This document shows positions 1 to 6,688 of a stretch of 6,801 bases of DNA, one piece after another. Both the position numbers and the translations under genes were made by a program. Every line of letters starts with the position of its first letter. Position 1 is the first letter of the stretch. Source of the stretch: Acetobacterium sp. (GTDB taxonomy: Bacteria > Bacillota > Clostridia > Eubacteriales > Eubacteriaceae); assembly GCA_022013395.1 (NCBI GenBank), contig JAKLQL010000029.1:1-6801 (forward strand). The letters run 5' to 3'. Below the pieces are notes generated by a model. The model had not been told where the DNA came from, did no database searches, and saw nothing but the letters and a program-made list of their open reading frames with translations.

Positions 1-124
1 AATTACCGGAACCCGTTATAAAATCGAAGGCTTCTTTGAAATGGTTGAACCCTATGGCATTTTAGAGTTTGTTCGATCAGGAGATACCGGCTTACAACGG
101 GGAGCAAAGATTTTATCCCATTAA
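1..124 (+). CDS. ilvN: Acetolactate synthase small (regulatory) subunit, C-terminal end only
   Basis: Only the last 40 codons are in the window (frame starts at base 2; TAA stop at 122-124). The peptide contains an ITGT start, then EPYGILEFVRSG and LQRGAKI. This resembles the C-terminal regulatory domain of acetolactate synthase small subunits, which typically reads like LTG..KI..F..LLKPYGI.E..RTG..AL.RG. In that family the protein binds the catalytic IlvB subunit and gives feedback control by branched-chain amino acids. Nothing of the N-terminal ACT domain is visible, so the assignment rests on this short tail. A hairpin 36 bases after the stop suggests the transcript ends here and the gene is not part of the following operon. 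Confidence 0.72.
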   Translation, partial: ITGTRYKIEGFFEMVEPYGILEFVRSGDTGLQRGAKILSH

Positions 125-159
125 CGCAAACATAAATAAAAGAAAAATCGTCCAAACAT

Positions 160-210
160 GACCGCTGGAAATTTATTTTCCAGCGGTCTATAACATTTAC
201 AGTTTTTTTT
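160..210 (+). terminator. Probable terminator after the ilvN-like gene
   Basis: A perfect 12-bp stem (160-171 pairing with 177-188, arm GACCGCTGGAAA) closes a 5-base loop. It is the only GC-rich stretch in an otherwise AT-rich gap. The run of eight T residues comes at 203-210, about 14 bases beyond the stem, rather than directly after it. It is therefore an imperfect intrinsic terminator and could also be a 3'-end stabilising hairpin. Its position between the ilvN stop and the next promoter fits termination. Confidence 0.6.
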
Positions 211-215
211 AATTA

Positions 216-244
216 TTTACTTAAATTGTACGCAAATGTACAAT
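216..244 (+). promoter_or_regulatory. Candidate sigma-A promoter of the stnABC-like operon
   Basis: A -35-like TTTACT (216-221; 4 of 6 to TTGACA) is spaced 17 bases from a -10-like TACAAT (239-244; 5 of 6 to TATAAT). Transcription would start near 250, leaving a leader of about 75 bases before the ATG at 327. Other AT-rich -10-like strings downstream (TATAAA 271-276, TATAAC 294-299) have no good -35 partner at 16-18 bases, but in such AT-rich DNA they cannot be excluded. No riboswitch-like structure is apparent in the leader. Confidence 0.45.
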
Positions 245-246
245 TT
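223..246. promoter_or_regulatory. Palindromic candidate operator overlapping the promoter
   Basis: Nine-base perfect inverted arms (223-231 AAATTGTAC and 238-246 GTACAATTT) flank the 6-base spacer GCAAAT. The palindrome covers the promoter spacer and the -10 box, the classical place for a repressor site. The core TTGTACGCAAATGTACAA (226-243) has the TTGT-N10-ACAA frame and 18-base length of sites bound by the NADH-sensing repressor Rex. The inner bases differ from the usual TTGTTAA/TTGTGAA half-site, so Rex is only a suggestion. Because T residues run from 244 to 249, a weak hairpin terminator is an alternative reading, though the stem has little GC. Confidence 0.45.
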
Positions 247-326
247 TTTCTACTAAAAAAAGTGAATAATTATAAAGAATAAAAAACAATAACTATAACT
301 GCCGAAATTGAAAGGAGTTTTATTAT

Positions 327-905
327 ATGAGTCAAGAAACACATGAACATCAGCACGAACCCGGCTGTGGCTGTGGTTGTCATGGGGATCAGCCCAACCC
401 CTTTGCGGAACTTTCCCCGGTGCTGGACCGCTACGCCGACATCCCCGGAAGTCTGATCACAATCCTCCAGAAAGCCCAGGAGCGCTACGGCTTTTTATCG
501 GTGGAGCTGATGCGCCATATTGCCCAGGAAACCCACACCGCCATTGCCAGGGTTTACGGGGTTGCCACCTTCTACACCCAGTTCCGCTTTAAACCGGTGG
601 GGAAATACCTGATCATGCTCTGCCAGGGTACCGCCTGTCACGTCAATGGCTCCAAACAGGTCGAAGAAGCCGTGATGGACTACCTCGATATCACCGAAGG
701 TGAAACCACCCCCGATGGGCTGTTCACCCTGAACAACGTCGCCTGTCTGGGCTGTTGCAGCCTGTCGCCGGTGATGATGATCAACGACGATACCTACGGC
801 CAGCTGACCCGCGACAAGGTTACCCATATCCTAGCCGAATTAAAAGAAAAGGCCGGTGATGAAGGGATAGATTCAGAGACCAGTGCTCAGGAGGTAACCG
901 CATGA
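327..905 (+). CDS. stnA: NuoE-like [2Fe-2S] thioredoxin-fold subunit of a bifurcating transhydrogenase (StnA)
   Basis: This 192-residue protein belongs to the 24-kDa NuoE/HydC family. Helices at about 28-75 are followed by the GVATFYTQF segment typical of NuoE (78-86) and a thioredoxin-like ferredoxin domain. Its [2Fe-2S] ligands are C99 and C104 (CQGTAC), then C140 and C144 (CLGCC); C143 is an extra cysteine inside the second pair. In bifurcating complexes this subunit docks on the FMN/NADH subunit and holds a cluster next to the flavin. Residues 1-24 form an unusual tail with H6, H8, H10, C14, C16, C18 and H19, and about 20 C-terminal residues are acidic. The start is supported by AAAGGAG at 311-317, nine bases before the ATG. 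The stop overlaps the next start (ATGA), so the two are translationally coupled. HydC of a bifurcating hydrogenase would look similar; the gene context selects Stn. Confidence 0.88.
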   Translation: MSQETHEHQHEPGCGCGCHGDQPNPFAELSPVLDRYADIPGSLITILQKAQERYGFLSVELMRHIAQETHTAIARVYGVATFYTQFRFKPVGKYLIMLCQGTACHVNGSKQVEEAVMDYLDITEGETTPDGLFTLNNVACLGCCSLSPVMMINDDTYGQLTRDKVTHILAELKEKAGDEGIDSETSAQEVTA

Positions 906-2653
906 AAGTGATTATCGGATCAGGCAGCTGCGGCATCGCCGCCGGCGCCCACAAAGTCCAGACCGCCTTTGAAGCCATCATCGCTGAAAAAGGTTTAAAT
1001 CTTTCCGTCGAACAAACCGGCTGCATCGGCACCTGTTATCTGGAACCCATTGTTGACGTGGTTGACGATGCCGGCAATAAAGTTACCTTCGTGAATGTCA
1101 CCACCGACGATGCCCGGCGGATCATTGACGATTACGTGATTGCCCAACAAGAACTGGCAGATTTACGGATCTCCCAGGAAGATATCACCATGATCGGCAA
1201 ACAGCAACGGATTGTTTTGCGCAACTCCGGGATCATCGATCCCGAGCAGATTGACGACTATCTGGCCGTTGACGGCTACGTCGCCGCCAAGAAATGCTTG
1301 ACTGAAATGACTCCGGAAGAAATTATCGACACCGTCAAAGTCGCCGGTTTAAAAGGTCGGGGCGGCGCCGGATTCCCGACCTGGTTCAAATGGGATGCCG
1401 CTAAAAAATCCCCCGGAACCACCAAATATATGGTCTGTAACGCCGACGAAGGCGACCCCGGGGCCTTTATGGACCGCTCTGTCCTCGAAAGCGATCCCCA
1501 TGCCCTGATTGAAGGGATGTTAATCGGCGCCCGGGCCATCGGTGCCAACGAAGGCATCGTCTACGTCCGGGCCGAATACCCGCTGGCCATCGTGCGGCTC
1601 CAGAAGGCCATTGATCAGGCCCGGGAAAAGGGCTACCTCGGTAACGACATCTTCGGCACCGGATTCGCCTTCGATCTGCGCATCAAAGCCGGTGCCGGTG
1701 CCTTCGTCTGCGGCGAAGAAACCGCCCTGATCGCTTCATTAGAAGGGGAGCGGGGAATGCCCCGATTAAAACCACCCTTCCCGGCCCAGAAAGGCTACTG
1801 GAATAAACCCACCAACATCAACAACGTCGAAACTTTCGCCAACGTCCCCTGGATCTTCCGTAACGGCGGCGACGCCTATGCTGCCCTGGGTACCCGGGAA
1901 AGTAAAGGTACCAAAGTCTTTGCCTTAACCGGCAAGGTCAAAAAAGGCGGCCTGGTGGAGATTCCCATGGGATTAACCTTAAAAGATGTCATTTTTGACA
2001 TCGGAGGCGGCATCAAAGCCGATAAAGCCTTTAAAGCCGTGCAAATGGGTGGACCCTCCGGCGGCTGTATCCCCGCCAGTCTGCTTGAAACCCAAATAGA
2101 CTACGCCGAAATCACCAAAACCGGGGCCATTATGGGCTCCGGCGGGATGGTCGTCATGGATGAAACCACCTGTATGGTCGACATGGCCCGGTTTTTCCTC
2201 GACTTCACCTGTAAAGAATCCTGCGGCAAATGTACCTACTGCCGCGTCGGTACCACCCGGATGCTCGAAATCCTCAACCGGATTACCCAGGGCGAAGGCC
2301 GGGATGGCGACATCGAGCTGCTCGAAGAACTCTGCTATAAGATCAAAGACGGTTCCCTGTGCGGCCTCGGTCAGACTGCCCCCAACCCGGTGCTGACCAC
2401 CATCAAATATTTCCGCAACGAATATGAAGACCATATTTACAATCATAAATGTACCGCCAAAAGTTGTAAACCGCTGCTGACCTATACCATTGACGCCAAC
2501 AAATGCGTCGGTTGCGGCGCCTGTAAGAAGAACTGTCCCGTTGATGCCATTACCGGTGAAAAGAAGCAGGTCCATGAAATCAATCAGGACATCTGCATCA
2601 AGTGCGGTAAATGCTTCACCGTCTGTAAATTTGATTCCGTCATCATTGACTAG
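902..2653 (+). CDS. stnB: NuoF/HydB-like FMN- and NADH-binding subunit with two C-terminal [4Fe-4S] clusters (StnB)
   Basis: This 583-residue protein is the presumed bifurcating flavin subunit. Residues 1-80 are a thioredoxin-like ferredoxin domain with only three cysteines (C10, C41, C45). The NuoF core runs from about 105 to 500: Gly-rich FMN/NADH loop GRGGAGFP (152-159), NADEGDPG (180-187), GEETAL (271-276), and the N3-type [4Fe-4S] ligands C441, C444, C447 and C487. Two ferredoxin-type [4Fe-4S] motifs end the protein (C535, C538, C541, C545 and C565, C568, C571, C575). These are absent from complex I NuoF and typical of HydB-type proteins. Between core and ferredoxin domain lie H511, H515, C517 and C522, possibly a zinc site with C478. 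AGGAGG at 889-894 precedes the ATG by seven bases. From the family, NADH exchanges two electrons at FMN, which splits them towards ferredoxin and towards StnC. The protein is soluble, with no membrane segment or signal peptide. Confidence 0.9.
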   Translation: MKVIIGSGSCGIAAGAHKVQTAFEAIIAEKGLNLSVEQTGCIGTCYLEPIVDVVDDAGNKVTFVNVTTDDARRIIDDYVIAQQELADLRISQEDITMIGKQQRIVLRNSGIIDPEQIDDYLAVDGYVAAKKCLTEMTPEEIIDTVKVAGLKGRGGAGFPTWFKWDAAKKSPGTTKYMVCNADEGDPGAFMDRSVLESDPHALIEGMLIGARAIGANEGIVYVRAEYPLAIVRLQKAIDQAREKGYLGNDIFGTGFAFDLRIKAGAGAFVCGEETALIASLEGERGMPRLKPPFPAQKGYWNKPTNINNVETFANVPWIFRNGGDAYAALGTRESKGTKVFALTGKVKKGGLVEIPMGLTLKDVIFDIGGGIKADKAFKAVQMGGPSGGCIPASLLETQIDYAEITKTGAIMGSGGMVVMDETTCMVDMARFFLDFTCKESCGKCTYCRVGTTRMLEILNRITQGEGRDGDIELLEELCYKIKDGSLCGLGQTAPNPVLTTIKYFRNEYEDHIYNHKCTAKSCKPLLTYTIDANKCVGCGACKKNCPVDAITGEKKQVHEINQDICIKCGKCFTVCKFDSVIID

Positions 2654-2667
2654 AAAGGAGTGGGAGA

Positions 2668-5600
2668 ATGAAAAAATTTAAACTAAACATCGATGGAAAA
2701 GAAGTCACCGGCATTCCCGGACAAACCATTTTAGACGTCGCCCGGGAAAATGCAATTGATATTCCCACCCTGTGCTATGACGACCGCCTGGAGATTTACG
2801 GTTCCTGCGGCCTCTGTGTGGTGGAAGTTGCGGGCATTCCCAAGATTTTAAAAGCCTGCGCCACCGAAATCAGCGACAACATGGTGGTCAGCACCAGGAC
2901 CCCCCGGGTCATCGAATCCCGCAAAACCAACCTGGAGCTGTTACTTTCCAAACACATCGGCGACTGCGTCGCTCCCTGTAAACGGGCCTGTCCCGGCACC
3001 ACCGACTGCCAGGGCTATGTCGGCCTGATTGCCAATGGCGAATTCGAAGAAGCGTTGAAGCTGATCAAAGAACAACTGCCCCTGCCCGGGGCCATTGGCC
3101 GGGTCTGTCCCCATCCCTGTGAAGATGCCTGCCGTCGCGGCGACGTCGATCAGCCCATCGCCATTGCCTGGCTCAAACGCTTTGCTGCCGACTTTGATAT
3201 GACCCATGAGATGTTTATGCCGGAAATCAAACCAGCCACCGGTAAATCCATCGGCATCATCGGTGGTGGTCCCGGCGGCCTCACCGCCGCCTACTACCTG
3301 ATCCAGTCCGGCCATGCCGTCACCATTTATGACGCCATGCCCAAAATGGGCGGGATGCTCCGCTACGGCATTCCCGAATACCGCTTACCCAAAGGGGTAG
3401 TGGATGAAGAAGTGGGACTGATCGAGGACATGGGGGTGGCTTTTAACAACAACACCCGCATCGGCGTCGATCTTCCCTTTGACACCATCCGCAAAAATCA
3501 TGACGCCGTCTATGTCGCCATGGGCGCCTGGACCAGCTCCGGCCTACGCTGCGACGGCATTGATGCCAAAGGCGTGATCGGCGGGATTGAGCTGCTGCAG
3601 CAGGTAGCCAACAACGAGCCGATTACCCTTGGCGAAAAAGTCGCCATTGTCGGCGGCGGTAACACCGCCATGGACGCCTGCCGCACCGCCATCCGCTTAG
3701 GTGCCAAAGCAGTCTATAACATCTATCGCCGGACCAAAGCCGAAATGCCTGCAGAGGCAATCGAAATCAGCGAAGCCGAAGAAGAAGGGGTGATCTTTAA
3801 GAACCTGACTAACCCCATCGAAGTCATTAAGGGTGATGACGGCCAGATCGTTAAAATCCGACTCCAGAAAATGGCCCTCGGTGAACCCGATGCCAGCGGC
3901 CGCCGCAGCCCGGTTCCGATTGAGGGCGAAGAAGAGATCCTTGACATCGACACCCTGATTCTGGCCATTGGCCAGGGGATTAACCCGAACGGGATTGGGA
4001 CAGCGAAAACAGAAGAAAACAGTGATGACAACCGCCTGGCCCTGACCAAATGGAATACCGTGCTGGCCGATGAGCAGACCTTCCGGACCAATCTCGACGG
4101 CGTGTTTGCAGGTGGCGACTGCATCAACAGCGGTGCCTCCATTGTGATTAAAGCCGTTGGCGATGCCAAAAAAGCCGTCCCTTTTATCGAAAGCTACTTA
4201 AATGGCGAAACCATTGCCTACCACGAACCCTACTTTGTTATCCGGGAAGCCGTCGATCAGGATTATCTGGAAAGCATCAAGAAAAACAAAAGGCCTGCAA
4301 TGACCCATTTAACCCCCGATGCCCGTAACGATAACTTCCTGGAAGTGGTCGAAGGCTATAACCCCTTACAGGCCGTCGAAGAAGGGAAACGCTGTCTCGA
4401 ATGCGGCTGTCAGGATTACTTTGAGTGTAAACTGATCGCCTATGCCAACGAATATAATGTTAAACCCGAACGGTTCAAGGGTAAAAACCCGGAAGCCAAA
4501 ATTCAAGATGACCATCCTTTTGTCATCCGGGACAACAGTAAGTGTATCACCTGTGGCCTCTGTGTCCGGGTCTGTGACGAAATCGTCGGCGCCGAGGCCC
4601 TTGGCCTGGTTGACCGGGGCTTTGAAACCATTGTCGAACCGGCGCTGAGACAGCCGCTCAAAGATACCGGCTGCGTCAGCTGCGGTATGTGCATCTCGGT
4701 CTGTCCCACCGGTGCTCTAAGAGAAGGGCTCACCGGGATTAAACAGATCCCCATGAATACCGACAAAACCGAATCCACCTGCGGCTATTGTTCCGCCGGT
4801 TGTCAGATTGTCATTGAATCCAAGGGCGATACCATCATCAAAGCGATCCCCCAGAAAAATCACCAGGACATCAATCAGGGGGTCATGTGCGGTCGTGGCC
4901 GCTTCGGTACCAATCTGGTCCAGTGGGGCGATCGCATCACCACGCCGTTGATCCGAAACAAACAAGGTGAGCTGGAGGAAGCCACCTGGTACGATGCGCT
5001 GGTGACGATTGCCAAAAAATCCCAGAGCATTGCTGCCCGCTATGGCGCTGATGCCGTGAAGATGGGCATTTCACCCAAGTATACCAATGAGGAAATCTAT
5101 ATCTTCACAAAGTTGGCCGAGGTGCTCCGGGCTGAGACCTTTAGCTTCAGTAACCGCAGCCACGGTGAAACCGATGTGCTTATCAATACACCGGGGATCA
5201 CAGACATGAACGCCATTGTTACTGCCGATACCATTCTGGTTCTCGGGATGCTGCCGGTGAACAATCCGATTGTCAAGTATAAGCTGTCCCTGGCATCAAA
5301 AAATGGTGCCAGCATCTTTGTCATCAATCATCTCGAAAGCGGTTATGACCACATCGCTGATGAATTTATCACCGAATGTGATGATCTGGAGTTCTTGGGT
5401 GAAATCACCAAATATGTCCTGGAGAACAGCAACTCCAAAGCGGATTTGAAGAATCTGGACGTCTTAACCGCATCACTGTCCGACTTTGACATTTGTGATG
5501 AAGCTCAGATCATTGGTGAAGGACTGATCAATGCTAAAAACCTGGTTATCGTACTGGGCGACAAGTATATCACGGCTGAAGCTTCAGCTCTGGTGGGCGA

Positions 5601-6207
5601 CATCCTCGGACTGCTGGGCAAAACAGACGGCAAACGTAGCGGCATTTTCAGAGTAGCTGTTAAGAACAACAGCATCGGACTGAATGCTCTGGGCGTTATC
5701 AAAGCTCCAGAAGTTCTAACGGTTGCCAAAGCGCTGCTGCTCTTTGGTGAAGATCCTAATGCCGATTTAAGCGGGTATGAATTCCTGATGGTCCAGGATA
5801 CCCACCTGACCCAGGCGGCCGAAAAAGCCGACGTGGTGCTACCGGCGCTGGCCTTCCCGGAAGTGAACGGGACCTTTGTGAATACCGAAGGACGATTGTT
5901 GAAGGTTAAAAAAGCCGTAGGTAACTCGCTGGAACTCAATAATCTGAAAATGGCTCAAGCCATTGCGGATATCCTCTCAACTGATCTGGGATCAGCCTGT
6001 CCGGGGAAAATTTTAAAAGCGATTGGGGAAACCAATGATGCATTTAAAAATGTCGGAGTTGGCGAAATTCTCAGTTTCCAGAAAACTGATTCAGCCGAGA
6101 TTGCGCTCAAACCATATACCGAAGGACGTCTTTTCACTGAGATTCCCTATACGGATTATCTGATGAATGAGATTCAAGAGGAATTGAATAAGGTCATTAA
6201 ACATTAA
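2668..6207 (+). CDS. stnC: NADP(H)-binding multidomain iron-sulfur flavoprotein: [2Fe-2S]-GltD/NfnB-NuoG fusion (StnC)
   Basis: Domains in this 1179-residue protein, in order: plant-type [2Fe-2S] (C36, C47, C50, C64). GltD-type N-terminal cluster domain (H96, C100, C104, C108, C114, C147, C151, C155). FAD fold (GGGPGG 199-204) with an inserted NADP(H) fold (GGGNTAMD 329-336, then Y353-R354-R355 that would suit the 2'-phosphate), closed by AGGDC (481-485). A small Cys motif (C576, C579, C581, C587). Two [4Fe-4S] motifs (C626, C629, C632, C636; C669, C672, C675, C679). A molybdopterin-oxidoreductase Fe4S4 motif (C705, C708, C712, C741). A NuoG-like domain to about 1110 with ADVVLPA (1054-1060) and GTFVNTEGR (1068-1076). 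No H-cluster motif, Cys/Sec molybdenum ligand or C-terminal dinucleotide-binding domain is seen. This arrangement matches StnC, where NADP(H) is handled by the GltD-like part and electrons pass to the StnAB bifurcating module. AAAGGAG (2654-2660) lies seven bases before the ATG. NADP-linked formate dehydrogenase is a less likely reading. Confidence 0.88.
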   Translation: MKKFKLNIDGKEVTGIPGQTILDVARENAIDIPTLCYDDRLEIYGSCGLCVVEVAGIPKILKACATEISDNMVVSTRTPRVIESRKTNLELLLSKHIGDCVAPCKRACPGTTDCQGYVGLIANGEFEEALKLIKEQLPLPGAIGRVCPHPCEDACRRGDVDQPIAIAWLKRFAADFDMTHEMFMPEIKPATGKSIGIIGGGPGGLTAAYYLIQSGHAVTIYDAMPKMGGMLRYGIPEYRLPKGVVDEEVGLIEDMGVAFNNNTRIGVDLPFDTIRKNHDAVYVAMGAWTSSGLRCDGIDAKGVIGGIELLQQVANNEPITLGEKVAIVGGGNTAMDACRTAIRLGAKAVYNIYRRTKAEMPAEAIEISEAEEEGVIFKNLTNPIEVIKGDDGQIVKIRLQKMALGEPDASGRRSPVPIEGEEEILDIDTLILAIGQGINPNGIGTAKTEENSDDNRLALTKWNTVLADEQTFRTNLDGVFAGGDCINSGASIVIKAVGDAKKAVPFIESYLNGETIAYHEPYFVIREAVDQDYLESIKKNKRPAMTHLTPDARNDNFLEVVEGYNPLQAVEEGKRCLECGCQDYFECKLIAYANEYNVKPERFKGKNPEAKIQDDHPFVIRDNSKCITCGLCVRVCDEIVGAEALGLVDRGFETIVEPALRQPLKDTGCVSCGMCISVCPTGALREGLTGIKQIPMNTDKTESTCGYCSAGCQIVIESKGDTIIKAIPQKNHQDINQGVMCGRGRFGTNLVQWGDRITTPLIRNKQGELEEATWYDALVTIAKKSQSIAARYGADAVKMGISPKYTNEEIYIFTKLAEVLRAETFSFSNRSHGETDVLINTPGITDMNAIVTADTILVLGMLPVNNPIVKYKLSLASKNGASIFVINHLESGYDHIADEFITECDDLEFLGEITKYVLENSNSKADLKNLDVLTASLSDFDICDEAQIIGEGLINAKNLVIVLGDKYITAEASALVGDILGLLGKTDGKRSGIFRVAVKNNSIGLNALGVIKAPEVLTVAKALLLFGEDPNADLSGYEFLMVQDTHLTQAAEKADVVLPALAFPEVNGTFVNTEGRLLKVKKAVGNSLELNNLKMAQAIADILSTDLGSACPGKILKAIGETNDAFKNVGVGEILSFQKTDSAEIALKPYTEGRLFTEIPYTDYLMNEIQEELNKVIKH

Positions 6208-6280
6208 ATTTCCGTTTGTCTTGATGTCTCAAAATAGATTATTATATTAGTCACAATAACTCGGAATAACCTGATATACC

Positions 6281-6324
6281 AAAAGCACCGTTTTGATACC
6301 ATACATATCAAAACGGTGCTTTTT
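6281..6324. terminator. Strong bidirectional intrinsic terminator
   Basis: An uninterrupted 18-bp stem (6281-6298 with 6306-6323, core AGCACCGTTTTGAT) closes a 7-base loop (CCATACA). The right arm ends in five T residues (6320-6324) and the left arm begins with four A residues, so it can act on transcripts from either side. It sits 73 bases after the stnC stop and 43 bases beyond the stop of the convergent minus-strand gene, and so would separate the two. Confidence 0.88.
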
Positions 6325-6366
6325 AGGATAAAAAATTGAAACTAAAATGGTGGCTTATTGGTGAGG

Positions 6367-6669
6367 TTAATCTTCTTCACAAATCAACAAGAATAGCTCT
6401 CGGGCGACACCAGTAAGATTGGTTTGATCTTCAAAGGATAGGTTTCGGATTTTGGCTACAATGGGATCATTTTCGGAATATAAGCGGTCAGCTTCCATCA
6501 CGGTTTTCATTTGCGTTGGCGACATGTTTGTCAATTGATAGGAAGCCGGATTAAGGGTGATTCCAATCCGCTTTTCGTTTTTGACAAACTCCATCCGATT
6601 TCCACAAACAAGACCTTGTTCAAGGACGATCCAACCTTCATTTTGGGCTTTTGCTAATATTTTCTTCAT
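6367..6669 (-). CDS. Small protein of unknown function, 100 residues
   Basis: I do not recognise this protein. It starts MKKILAKAQNEGWIVLEQGL and ends with an acidic CEED. It has two cysteines (C22, C97), no signal peptide, no clear membrane segment and no nucleotide- or metal-binding motif. The middle (about 43-90) is rich in polar and charged residues and probably helical, so a small soluble alpha/beta or helical protein is likely. The frame stays open upstream to the window edge (ATG at 6798). I chose the ATG at 6667-6669 because AGGAG lies eight bases before it, and because the upstream stretch is AT-rich with a low-complexity Ile/Asn translation typical of non-coding DNA. It converges on the stn operon and shares its terminator, so no functional link is implied. 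Confidence 0.72.
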   Translation of the reverse strand: MKKILAKAQNEGWIVLEQGLVCGNRMEFVKNEKRIGITLNPASYQLTNMSPTQMKTVMEADRLYSENDPIVAKIRNLSFEDQTNLTGVARELFLLICEED

Positions 6670-6677
6670 AGTCGCAG

Positions 6678-6682
6678 CTCCT
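6678..6682 (-). promoter_or_regulatory. Ribosome binding site that sets the start of the minus-strand gene
   Basis: On the minus strand AGGAG is followed by eight bases and then ATG (6669-6667). It is the only good Shine-Dalgarno match in the open frame and favours the 100-residue product over a 143-residue one beginning near the window end. Confidence 0.75.
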
Positions 6683-6688
6683 ATTGAA

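Noticed and set aside
495..827. Minus-strand open frame of 110 codons inside stnA
   Set aside because: It is antisense to the conserved [2Fe-2S] domain; the translation has no recognisable motif and the codon pattern belongs to the + strand gene.
1979..2575. Long open frame of 198 codons on the minus strand inside stnB
   Set aside because: It lies opposite the strongly supported NuoF core, has no RBS of its own, and its Gly/Phe/Ala-rich translation is typical of the antisense of GC-rich coding DNA.
3723..4169. Minus-strand open frame of 148 codons inside stnC
   Set aside because: It is antisense to the NADP(H)-binding region, Ser/Pro-rich, and has no start signals.
327..6207. HydABC electron-bifurcating [FeFe]-hydrogenase
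   Set aside because: The first two subunits fit, but the large subunit lacks the H-cluster cysteine motifs and instead has FAD/NADP(H) and NuoG-like domains.
2668..6207. Catalytic NADP-dependent formate dehydrogenase alpha subunit
   Set aside because: The domain after the Fe4S4 motif is too short, lacks an evident Cys/Sec ligand and has no C-terminal cofactor-binding domain. No fdh accessory gene is in the window.
327..6207. Part of a membrane complex I operon
   Set aside because: Only NuoE-, NuoF- and NuoG-like parts are present; no membrane subunits and no transmembrane segments. The C-terminal ferredoxins on the NuoF-like protein and the GltD insertion are not complex I features.
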